Part shown: piece by piece, positions 1 to 5,635 of the stretch
Layout: every line of letters begins with the position of its first letter
Numbering within the stretch: position 1 is the first letter of the stretch
NCBI GenBank assembly: GCA_934631995.1
Contig: CAKTYF010000096.1
Location: 1 to 7,286, forward strand
Reading direction: 5' to 3'
From: an uncultured Eggerthellaceae bacterium
Lineage (GTDB): Bacteria; Actinomycetota; Coriobacteriia; Coriobacteriales; Eggerthellaceae
Length of the DNA: 7,286 nucleotides
The notes under the pieces: generated by a model
The model's input: the letters and a program-made list of their open reading frames with translations, nothing else
Told to the model about the DNA's origin: nothing
Database searches by the model: none
Made by a program: the position numbers and the translations under genes

Positions 1-2
1 GT

Positions 3-275
3 GCGCTGGTCTGCGGGCTTTTGGTTATGGGCGCTGCGAAAATCGCCCCTGAAAGCAAGACGTGCCAGAATGTAGTGCTTCCGGTGATTATCACGTTTGT
101 ATCCACCATGTTTTCCGGCTATTGCTTCGCGTTGATTGTGGGTGCCGGCATCAACCACGTTGCGGTGGCGGCTGTGTTGGCCATGTACGCGCCGATGGTT
201 TTTGGCACCGCGGCTATGAATGCGGTTGCAGCAGCAATTCTGACCCCTGTTTTGAAGGCAGTTTTGAAGAAGTAG
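3..275 (+). CDS. Probable ECF transporter S component (substrate-binding membrane protein), 3' part only
   Basis: The reading frame is open from the left edge (first full codon at 3) to TAG at 273-275, so about 90 C-terminal residues are visible and the real start lies outside the window. The piece is almost entirely hydrophobic: a short segment at the left edge, a long one around residues 25-50 and another around 53-85, ending in a Lys-rich tail (KAVLKK). This fits the C-terminal half of an ECF S component, small membrane proteins of about 170-200 residues that bind a vitamin or metal and dock on EcfT. The role is inferred mainly from position, 54 bases before two ECF ATPases and EcfT. No substrate-specific motif is visible, so the substrate is left open. 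An unrelated small membrane protein of the same operon is the alternative. TTG at 21 and ATG at 27 are internal codons, not likely starts. Confidence 0.6.
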   Translation, partial: ALVCGLLVMGAAKIAPESKTCQNVVLPVIITFVSTMFSGYCFALIVGAGINHVAVAAVLAMYAPMVFGTAAMNAVAAAILTPVLKAVLKK

Positions 276-329
276 AGCATGCTGGCTTGCTTGTGCGAGC
301 GGTTTGAGAGCGACGGGGGCAAAAGACTT

Positions 330-1169
330 ATGATCGAGATACAAGATTTGACGTTTTGCTATCGGGAGAGTGCGCGGCCGGTGCTGCAAGATATCAGCCT
401 GAACATTCCCGATGGTCAGTTCGTGGGAATTACTGGTGCGGCTGGTTGCGGGAAAAGCTCGCTGACGTACGTGTTGAACGGCATTGTGCCGCATTGCTAC
501 CCCGGTGATTTCTACGGGAGCGTGCGCGTGGATGGCTTGGATACGTGCGAAAGCTCGTTGACCGACCTGTCGCGCCTGGTGGGAAGCGTGTGCCAGGATA
601 TCGAAAGCCAAATGGTGTCAAGCATAGTGGAAGACGAAATCCTGTACGGCTTGGAGAACTTCGCGGTGCCGCGTGAGCAAATCGAAGGGCGCATTGCGCA
701 GGCGCTTGACGATATGGGCATTGTAGATTTGCGGCATCGTGCGATTGCGGGATTGTCGGGCGGGCAGAAGCAGAAAGTGGCCATCGCGTCCATTCTGGCG
801 CTGAATCCCCGCGTGCTGGTGCTTGACGAGCCCACTGCAGAGCTTGATCCCGCTAGTAGCTACAACGTGTTTTCCCTGCTCAAGCGTTATTCGCAAGAGC
901 ATGGCACCACGGTTATTGTGGTTGAGCAGAAAATCGCGCTGCTCTCTGAATTTGCCGATCGGCTTTTGATTATTGAAAATGGCGGCATTCGATTCGGTGG
1001 CGTTCCCGCCGAAGTTCTTGAGCATGCCGACGAGCTGCTTGAGATGGGTGTGAATTGTCCGCGCTCCACCAGCCTTTCGGTTGCGTTGCGTCGCCGCGGG
1101 CTGTACGCGGGCGCGGTGTGCGAAAACGTTTCTCAGGCAACGGCCATGGTAAAGGAGGTGCTGGCATGA
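330..1169 (+). CDS. ecfA1: ECF transporter ATP-binding subunit (first of pair), H-loop His replaced by Gln
   Basis: A 279-residue ABC ATPase that would power the importer from the cytoplasmic face, paired with the next gene product. Visible motifs: Walker A GAAGCGKSS (36-44), Q-loop Gln89 followed by the ECF-style second Gln94, full signature LSGGQ (142-146), Walker B with catalytic Glu (VLVLDEP, 162-168), and D-loop region ELD (171-173). The switch-histidine position reads VVEQK (197-201), so Gln200 stands where His is expected (codon 927-929). I chose ATG 330 because MIEIQDLTFCY is the usual family N-terminus. The in-frame ATG at 279 would add 17 residues with no family resemblance. The ribosome binding site is weak (GGGGGC, 315-320), with possible coupling to the upstream gene. 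The stop overlaps the next start as ATGA. The symbol reflects gene order only. The ECF assignment is secure; the effect of Gln200 is inference. Confidence 0.9.
   Translation: MIEIQDLTFCYRESARPVLQDISLNIPDGQFVGITGAAGCGKSSLTYVLNGIVPHCYPGDFYGSVRVDGLDTCESSLTDLSRLVGSVCQDIESQMVSSIVEDEILYGLENFAVPREQIEGRIAQALDDMGIVDLRHRAIAGLSGGQKQKVAIASILALNPRVLVLDEPTAELDPASSYNVFSLLKRYSQEHGTTVIVVEQKIALLSEFADRLLIIENGGIRFGGVPAEVLEHADELLEMGVNCPRSTSLSVALRRRGLYAGAVCENVSQATAMVKEVLA
1151..1159 (+). promoter_or_regulatory. Strong Shine-Dalgarno for the second ECF ATPase
   Basis: AAAGGAGGT lies inside the end of the first ATPase gene, 6 bases before ATG 1166. It fixes the start of the second ATPase at the ATGA overlap and argues against the upstream in-frame ATG at 1055, which would add 37 residues of non-family sequence. 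Confidence 0.85.
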
Positions 1170-2062
1170 TCGAATTCAAGAACGTGAGCGCTTCGTACAG
1201 TGAAGAAGTACCCGTGCTTAAAGAGGTGAGTTTCACCATCAACGACGGCGATTTCGTGGCGTTTGTGGGTACGAACGGCGCGGGGAAATCAACGACTATG
1301 CGCCTGTGCAACGGGTTGTTGAAACCAGTTTCCGGCGAAGTTCTTATCGACGGTGTGCCCACCACGCAGCTGCGTGTGAGCGAGCTGGCGCGCCGCGTGG
1401 GCTTCCTTTTTCAGAACCCTGACCGGCAGATTTGCTGCGAAACGGTGCGCGACGAGCTCATGTTCAGCTTCAAGGCGCAGGGAAATGATACGCCTGAAGC
1501 GCACAAGCGCGTTGATCAGGTTATCGAGCTGTTCGGCTTTGATCCTGCTGCCGAGCCGTTCTTGCTGAACCGTGGCACGCGTCAGCTGCTGGCGCTGGCA
1601 AGCATTATTGTGACGGCGCCGCCCGTGGTGATTTTGGATGAGCCTACAACGGGGCTTGATTTCCGCGAGTGCGAAAAGGTCATGGGCGTTGTGCGTTCGC
1701 TGCATGAGCAAGGAACTACGGTGATCATGGTGTGCCACGATATGGAAGTCGTGGCGGATTTTGCGCAACGTATCATCGTTATGGCTGATGGAGGTGTTGT
1801 TGCCGATGGCCCCACGTTTGATATTTTGCGTCAGCCTTCGGTGTTACAGCGCGCAAGTTTGATTCCGCCGCAGATTGTGGACATTGCGTTGCGACTCGCG
1901 GCGGATGCCGGTGCGCCAGGCGCGGGTGCGGACGCTCCGACGGACGACGCGGCCTTTGCCCGGGTCTGCGCGGCGAACACGTTGGACCAAATGGTTGAGG
2001 CCATTGAGGCGGCAGTTGCTTTGAAGCTAAGCGGCAACCAGAAGGGAAGTGAGCAGCAATGA
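1166..2062 (+). CDS. ecfA2: ECF transporter ATP-binding subunit (second of pair), degenerate signature motif
   Basis: A 298-residue ABC ATPase, partner of the preceding gene product. Motifs: Walker A GTNGAGKST (35-43), ECF-type Q-loop FQNPDRQ (82-88), Walker B VVILDEP (154-160), D-loop GLD (163-165) and a normal switch histidine in VCHD (189-192). The signature is abnormal: LNRGTRQ (134-140; bases 1565-1585) where LSGGQ plus a basic pair is expected. It still aligns without gaps to the intact motif of the first subunit, since both continue into an ALASI/AIASI helix and then Walker B at the same distance. The C-terminal region has an Ala/Gly/Pro/Asp-rich loop (about 247-263) before a final helix. 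The start is ATG 1166, overlapping the previous stop as ATGA, and the stop overlaps the EcfT start the same way, which suggests translational coupling and balanced stoichiometry. The identity is clear; a role as the weaker signature donor is inferred. Confidence 0.9.
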   Translation: MIEFKNVSASYSEEVPVLKEVSFTINDGDFVAFVGTNGAGKSTTMRLCNGLLKPVSGEVLIDGVPTTQLRVSELARRVGFLFQNPDRQICCETVRDELMFSFKAQGNDTPEAHKRVDQVIELFGFDPAAEPFLLNRGTRQLLALASIIVTAPPVVILDEPTTGLDFRECEKVMGVVRSLHEQGTTVIMVCHDMEVVADFAQRIIVMADGGVVADGPTFDILRQPSVLQRASLIPPQIVDIALRLAADAGAPGAGADAPTDDAAFARVCAANTLDQMVEAIEAAVALKLSGNQKGSEQQ

Positions 2063-2820
2063 GCGGCTTTTTGGAATACGTGCCGGGCAACAGCTTCCTG
2101 CATAAGATGAACCCGGTAGCAAAAATACTGGCATCCTTCGTTATCGTGATTGCGTGTTTTACCACGAGCAGCTTTATTGTGCTGGGTATTGTTTTGGCGC
2201 TGGATGTTGCGCTGGCGCTGTCGTGCGGCATGCTCAAGCAGGCGTTAGGGCTCGCGCGCGCGGTGGCAATCTTCTCGCTTTTGCTGGCGGTTCTTGCGCT
2301 GCTGTTTACGCCTGAAGGCGATGTTCTGGTTGCGCTTCCCTGGGGTTTTATTGGCACCGAGAGCGTGCTGAATGCTGTTCGCATTGTGCTGCGGTTGGTG
2401 GCGTGTGCGGTGCCGCTCTTCCTTACATTTTATGTGACAAAGCTCACCGATATGGCAAATGCGCTGGTTAAAGTTGTGCATCTTCCGTATAAGTATGCGT
2501 TTACGTTTACGAGCACGGTACATTTCATTCCCGTTTTCATGAATGACATGAACGGCATTATGGAGGCGCAAACCGCGCGCGGCGTGGAATTCGATGGCGG
2601 TCTTATGAAGCGCATTGGACTGATGATGCCGCTGTGTGTGCCGCTTTTGGTGAGCTCGGTGCGCAAGACAAACAGCGCTGCCATTGCGGCGGAAGTGCGG
2701 GGTTTCAACCTGCGTACGCGCGCGAGTGGCTACAAGGAGTATCCGTTTTCTGCCGTTGATTTTGCGGCGCTTGCCATGAGCGTTTTGCTGGTGGCCGCGG
2801 GCCTTGTGGTGCCGCTGTAG
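2059..2820 (+). CDS. ecfT: ECF transporter transmembrane coupling protein EcfT
   Basis: A 253-residue membrane protein that links the two ATPases to the S component and transmits ATP-driven movement. It has the family N-terminus (LHKMNPVAKIL, 14-24), hydrophobic segments around 23-56, 66-84, 104-127 and 234-252, and the long cytoplasmic coupling-helix region between about 140 and 225. That region carries the two family X-R-G motifs that contact the ATPases: ARG at 173-175 (in AQTARGVEF) and VRG at 213-215 (in AEVRGFNLRTR). The second has Val where Ala is common. Length is normal for the family. The start overlaps the upstream stop as ATGA, with a purine-rich GAAGGGAAG at 2041-2049 as a somewhat distant ribosome binding site. 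With the preceding genes it forms a complete energizing module. Whether it serves one S component or several cannot be told from this window. Confidence 0.92.
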   Translation: MSGFLEYVPGNSFLHKMNPVAKILASFVIVIACFTTSSFIVLGIVLALDVALALSCGMLKQALGLARAVAIFSLLLAVLALLFTPEGDVLVALPWGFIGTESVLNAVRIVLRLVACAVPLFLTFYVTKLTDMANALVKVVHLPYKYAFTFTSTVHFIPVFMNDMNGIMEAQTARGVEFDGGLMKRIGLMMPLCVPLLVSSVRKTNSAAIAAEVRGFNLRTRASGYKEYPFSAVDFAALAMSVLLVAAGLVVPL

Positions 2821-2885
2821 AGAATGCGACAACCAAGACGGTGGTAAGCGACGGGTGGCGTTGTGTCGCTCGCCGCTTTCGCGCG

Positions 2886-2930
2886 GAGTGAAGCTGACCT
2901 TTTCGGTCCCTTCGCTTTCTTGATTCTTTG
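2886..2930 (+). terminator. Probable Rho-independent terminator of the ECF operon
   Basis: An imperfect hairpin: GTGAAG (2888-2893) pairs with CTTCGC (2910-2915, one G-U), then after a small internal loop GACC (2896-2899) pairs with GGTC (2905-2908) around a TTTTC loop. It can be extended by A2887-T2916. A T-rich run follows (TTTCTTGATTCTTT, 2916-2929). It lies 66 bases after the EcfT stop. The stem is interrupted and the T-tract is not pure, so efficiency is uncertain. Confidence 0.5.
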
Positions 2931-3005
2931 CCAACTTGGAGTACCATGGAATGAACATGCTGGGCGCTTAGCGGTGTGGGTACCAAGAAATTTGCCGCCA
3001 CTTCG

Positions 3006-3036
3006 CTTAATTCCTATTGACATAATAGGAATTAAG
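3006..3036. repeat. Perfect 13-bp inverted repeat, operator candidate for cysK
   Basis: CTTAATTCCTATT (3006-3018) and AATAGGAATTAAG (3024-3036) are exact reverse complements separated by GACAT (3019-3023). The A+T-rich palindrome stands out from its G+C-rich surroundings. It overlaps the -35 box at 3017-3022 and ends before the predicted transcription start, so it would act as DNA, not as an RNA hairpin. The geometry suits a dimeric repressor that blocks RNA polymerase. By context (cysteine and Fe-S genes) an Rrf2-family regulator of the CymR/IscR kind is the first candidate, but no regulator gene is in the window and this is inference. Confidence 0.8.
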
Positions 3037-3045
3037 GCGTACAAC
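3017..3045 (+). promoter_or_regulatory. Predicted promoter of cysK (and possibly nifS-iscU)
   Basis: A consensus -35 hexamer TTGACA (3017-3022), a 17-base spacer and TACAAC (3040-3045; 4 of 6 matches to TATAAT). Transcription would start near 3052, about 33 bases before ATG 3085. The -35 box sits in the centre and right arm of the 3006-3036 palindrome, which implies repression by occlusion. Confidence 0.7.
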
Positions 3046-3084
3046 AGACTACGAAAAGTACGCACTGCCTAAAAGGAGAATATC

Positions 3085-4017
3085 ATGGCAAAGATTTACA
3101 CCTCTGCCGATCAGCTGATCGGTAGAACCCCTCTGTTGGAGCTCACCCATATTGAAGCCGCCGAAGAGCTGCCTGCGAAGATTCTGGCGAAGCTGGAATA
3201 TTTCAACCCCGCTGGTAGCGTGAAGGACCGCATTGCCAAGGCGATGCTGGATAAGGCTGAAGCAGCCGGCAAGCTTAACCCCGATACCACCATCATCGAG
3301 CCTACCTCGGGAAACACGGGCATCGGACTTGCTTCCGTGGCCGCCGCGCGCGGGTATCGCATTATCATCGTTATGCCGGAAACCATGAGTGTTGAGCGTC
3401 GTCAGCTTATGAAAGCTTACGGTGCGGAACTTGTTTTGACCGAGGGCGCAAAGGGCATGAAGGGTGCCATCGCGCGCGCCGAAGAGCTGGCGCAGGAAAT
3501 CCCGAATAGCTTTATCCCTGGTCAGTTTGTGAATCCCGCGAATCCTGAAGCGCATGAGCTTACGACTGGTCCCGAGATTTGGGAAGATACCGATGGCAAG
3601 GTTGACATTTTTGTTGCAGGTGTTGGCACGGGCGGCACGATTACGGGCGTAGGCAAGTATCTGAAGTCTCAGAACCCTGCTGTCAAGGTGGTTGCCGTTG
3701 AGCCGGCTACTTCGCCGGTTCTTTCCGAGGGTCATGCGGGTGCTCATAAGATTCAGGGCATTGGCGCGGGCTTTGTCCCCGACGTGCTGGACACGAACGT
3801 TTACGATGAGATTATTCCCGTTGCCGACGAAGACGCGTTCGCTACCGGAAAGCTTGTGGGCGCGCGTGAAGGCGTTCTGGTGGGAATCTCTTCGGGTGCT
3901 GCGACGTATGCGGCCATTCAACTGGCAAAACGTCCTGAAAATGCAGGTAAGAACATTGTGGTTCTGCTGCCTGATACGGGCGATCGCTATCTGTCCACCC
4001 CGCTTTTCCAGGATTAA
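3085..4017 (+). CDS. cysK: Cysteine synthase (O-acetylserine sulfhydrylase)
   Basis: A 310-residue PLP enzyme of the fold-type II family, normal length for CysK. It converts O-acetylserine and sulfide to cysteine and acetate in the cytoplasm. Visible marks: the PLP lysine in NPAGSVKDR (Lys47), the substrate loop TSGNTG (74-79), the phosphate-binding glycine loop GVGTGGT (179-185), GISSGA (267-272) and the C-terminal PDTGDRYLST (296-305). There is no C-terminal regulatory domain, which argues against cystathionine beta-synthase or threonine dehydratase. The start at ATG 3085 has a good ribosome binding site (AAAAGGAG, 3071-3078). It is the first gene of the sulfur block, downstream of the palindrome-controlled promoter, and nifS follows after 325 bases. 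No serine acetyltransferase (cysE) is visible, so O-acetylserine must come from elsewhere. CysM-type substrate use cannot be excluded from sequence alone. Confidence 0.95.
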   Translation: MAKIYTSADQLIGRTPLLELTHIEAAEELPAKILAKLEYFNPAGSVKDRIAKAMLDKAEAAGKLNPDTTIIEPTSGNTGIGLASVAAARGYRIIIVMPETMSVERRQLMKAYGAELVLTEGAKGMKGAIARAEELAQEIPNSFIPGQFVNPANPEAHELTTGPEIWEDTDGKVDIFVAGVGTGGTITGVGKYLKSQNPAVKVVAVEPATSPVLSEGHAGAHKIQGIGAGFVPDVLDTNVYDEIIPVADEDAFATGKLVGAREGVLVGISSGAATYAAIQLAKRPENAGKNIVVLLPDTGDRYLSTPLFQD

Positions 4018-4141
4018 TTCCGATTCTTTTCGATTCGTTCCGCTATTAGAGAAGTGCAACGAAGTACGCAGAAGCAGGGTTGTGGGTTTTCGCGGGTAAT
4101 AGCGATTGGCCACGACTGCCATAACTAGTCCAGCTGATCGC

Positions 4142-4164
4142 GGCGGCTGTAACTCGGAGCCGCC
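4142..4164 (+). repeat. 7-bp G+C-rich hairpin in nifS leader
   Basis: GGCGGCT (4142-4148) and AGCCGCC (4158-4164) pair perfectly around a 9-base loop (GTAACTCGG). No T-run follows, so it is not a standard terminator. It may be part of a larger leader fold. Confidence 0.5.
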
Positions 4165-4170
4165 TATGGT

Positions 4171-4194
4171 GCAGGCGATAGATGGCTATCTTGC
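4171..4194 (+). repeat. Bulged hairpin in nifS leader
   Basis: GATAG (4177-4181) pairs with CTATC (4186-4190) around ATGG. The helix continues, after a two-base bulge, with GCAG (4171-4174) against TTGC (4191-4194, one G-U). It lies 6 bases after the preceding hairpin, and the two could stack in RNA. Confidence 0.4.
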
Positions 4195-4307
4195 GATACG
4201 ATTTTCGCGGTCTGTTTAGTCAAGGCTTTCGGACTCTTCGCAATTCTGTTCTGCAATGGCACACCAAGACTGTCGGATTTGCCCCCAAGGGGATTTCCGG
4301 CAAGCTC

Positions 4308-4325
4308 GGTGCAGCTCGTTGCACC
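4308..4325 (+). repeat. Hairpin close to the nifS ribosome binding site
   Basis: GGTGCA (4308-4313) and TGCACC (4320-4325) form a 6-bp stem with a 6-base loop, ending 6 bases before the purine-rich ribosome binding site AGAGGAGA (4331-4338). The position would suit translational control, but pairing alone is weak evidence. Confidence 0.4.
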
Positions 4326-4342
4326 CTTCGAGAGGAGATTCC

Positions 4343-5530
4343 ATGAACATTTACGCAGATAATGCGGCTACTACCGCAATGAGCCAGACGGCAATTCAAG
4401 CCATGCTGCCGTACATGGACAAGATCTACGGCAATCCTTCCAGCTTGTATTCGTTCGGCCAAACCGCGAAAGAGGCGCTTGAAGATGCGCGCGCTCGCAT
4501 TGCTACGTGCCTGGGCTGTCGTCCCAACGAGATCACGTTTACGTCAGGCGGTAGCGAGGCCGATAACCAGGCAATTCTTTCCGCGGTGAGAATTGGCGCT
4601 CGCAAGAACAAGAAGCACATCATTACGACTGCGTTTGAGCATCATGCTGTTTTGCATACGCTCAAGAAGCTTGAGAAGCAGGGCATTGAGGTTACGTATT
4701 TGGACGTGCATGAAGACGGCCTGGTTACGCCTGAGCAGGTTAAAGCGGCAATTCGTCCCGACACGTGCCTGGTGACCATTATGTATGCGAATAACGAGAT
4801 TGGCACGATTGAGCCCATTGCTGAAATCGGTGCAGTGTGCCGTAAGGCGAACGTGCCGTTCCATACCGATGCCGTGCAGGCGGCGGGGCATCTTCATATC
4901 AACGTCGAAGAGCAGAACATCGATATGCTTAGCTTGTCCGCTCATAAGTTCCACGGTCCGAAGGGCATTGGCGTGTTGTACGCGCGTCGCGGTCTTCCGT
5001 TGGCGACGCTTATCGAGGGTGGTGCGCAGGAGCGCGGAAAGCGCGCCGGTACGGAAAACATCCCTGCTATCAGGGGCATGGCGGCAGCGCTTGAAGAGGC
5101 GTGCGCGAACATCGATGCGAACGCGGCGCACCTTATCCCGTTGCGCGACAAGCTGATTGCCGGCCTTGCGGAGATTCCGCACAGCGCTCTGAATGGTAGC
5201 GCCGAGAAGCGTCTGCCCAGCAACGTGAACTTCTGCTTCGAGGGCATCGAGGGCGAAAGCTTGCTTCTGCTGCTTGATGACAAGGGGATTTGCGCTTCTT
5301 CGGGCAGCGCTTGCACGTCTGGATCGCTTGATCCCAGCCACGTGTTGCTGGCGATTGGCCGCGTACACGATGTTGCGCATGGCAGCCTGCGTCTGAGCCT
5401 GGGCGAGGACGTGACCGAAGAGCAGATTGACTACCTGATTCAGGCAACGAAGGATGTTGTCACGTATCTGCGTGGCATGTCCCCGGTGTGGCGCGATTTG
5501 CAAGAAGGCAAGCGCGCGTTTATTCTCTAG
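4343..5530 (+). CDS. nifS: Cysteine desulfurase, class I (NifS/IscS type)
   Basis: A 395-residue PLP enzyme of fold-type I. It removes sulfur from cysteine, giving alanine and an enzyme persulfide that feeds Fe-S cluster assembly. Marks: N-terminal YADNAATT (4-11), His100 in the FEHHAV motif that stacks on PLP, Asp176 in HTDAVQ, the PLP lysine Lys202 in SAHKFHGPKG, RAGTENI (234-240) and the persulfide Cys324 in SSGSACTSG, the class I form of the active-site loop. The start is ATG 4343, backed by AGAGGAGA (4331-4338) and the family N-terminus. An in-frame ATG at 4256 would add 29 residues with no family resemblance. It ends 105 bases before iscU, so the two most likely form one transcript. The symbol could equally be iscS: the scaffold next door is the single-domain IscU form, and general housekeeping Fe-S assembly is more likely than nitrogen fixation. 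Confidence 0.95.
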   Translation: MNIYADNAATTAMSQTAIQAMLPYMDKIYGNPSSLYSFGQTAKEALEDARARIATCLGCRPNEITFTSGGSEADNQAILSAVRIGARKNKKHIITTAFEHHAVLHTLKKLEKQGIEVTYLDVHEDGLVTPEQVKAAIRPDTCLVTIMYANNEIGTIEPIAEIGAVCRKANVPFHTDAVQAAGHLHINVEEQNIDMLSLSAHKFHGPKGIGVLYARRGLPLATLIEGGAQERGKRAGTENIPAIRGMAAALEEACANIDANAAHLIPLRDKLIAGLAEIPHSALNGSAEKRLPSNVNFCFEGIEGESLLLLLDDKGICASSGSACTSGSLDPSHVLLAIGRVHDVAHGSLRLSLGEDVTEEQIDYLIQATKDVVTYLRGMSPVWRDLQEGKRAFIL

Positions 5531-5635
5531 CTTCCTCTCTCTTGGGGTTGAGCGGCTGCGCGGAGGCGCGGCGGAGGTTTGCGGTGTATCTGCACGGCTG
5601 CTTGACCTGGTAATTCTTCTTGAAAGGATAATATC

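Larger units (their letters stand above)
4018..4342 (+). promoter_or_regulatory. Gene-free leader of nifS with several possible hairpins
   Basis: These 325 bases between cysK and nifS hold no credible gene. No clear terminator for cysK (stem plus T-run) and no convincing promoter were found, so cysK-nifS read-through is plausible. The stretch contains several short complementary pairs: CGCTATTA/TAATAGCG (4041-4048/4097-4104), GGCGGCT/AGCCGCC (4142-4148/4158-4164), GCAG..GATAG/CTATCTTGC (4171-4194) and GGTGCA/TGCACC (4308-4313/4320-4325). The last lies just before the nifS ribosome binding site. A cis-acting RNA is possible. I do not recognise a known class, and the T-box signature TGGNACCGCG is absent. 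Confidence 0.4.

Noticed and set aside
279..329. In-frame 17-codon extension of the first ECF ATPase
   Set aside because: Its residues do not match the family start. MIEIQDLTFCY at 330 does, although the ribosome binding site there is only weak.
1055..1165. In-frame 37-codon N-terminal extension of the second ECF ATPase
   Set aside because: It overlaps the end of the first ATPase in another frame. AAAGGAGGT and the ATGA overlap place the start at 1166.
2245..2958. Minus-strand open frame opposite ecfT
   Set aside because: It is antisense to the conserved EcfT gene and reads as basic, His/Arg-rich nonsense. It also covers the probable terminator.
2863..3072. Small plus-strand open frame (69 codons) between ecfT and cysK
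   Set aside because: It spans the probable terminator, the palindrome and the cysK promoter, and has no ribosome binding site or family match. Regulatory content explains the region better.
3049..4122. Long open frame on the minus strand (357 codons) opposite cysK
   Set aside because: It is antisense to a clear cysK gene, its translation is rich in Arg/His/Asn with no family pattern, and it has no supporting ribosome binding site. Such frames are a by-product of G+C-rich codon use.
4256..4342. In-frame 29-codon N-terminal extension of NifS
   Set aside because: ATG 4343 has a good ribosome binding site and gives the standard family N-terminus. The extension has no similarity to desulfurases and lies in the hairpin-rich leader.
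4018..4342. T-box, SAM riboswitch or tRNA/tmRNA-like gene in the cysK-nifS gap
   Set aside because: I found no TGGNACCGCG box, no tRNA T-loop or CCA end and no other class signature. Only short hairpins are supported.
5602..5632. Promoter for iscU (TTGACC with GATAAT)
   Set aside because: The spacing is 19 bases and the -10 candidate falls on the ribosome binding site only 3 bases before the start codon, leaving no room for a leader.
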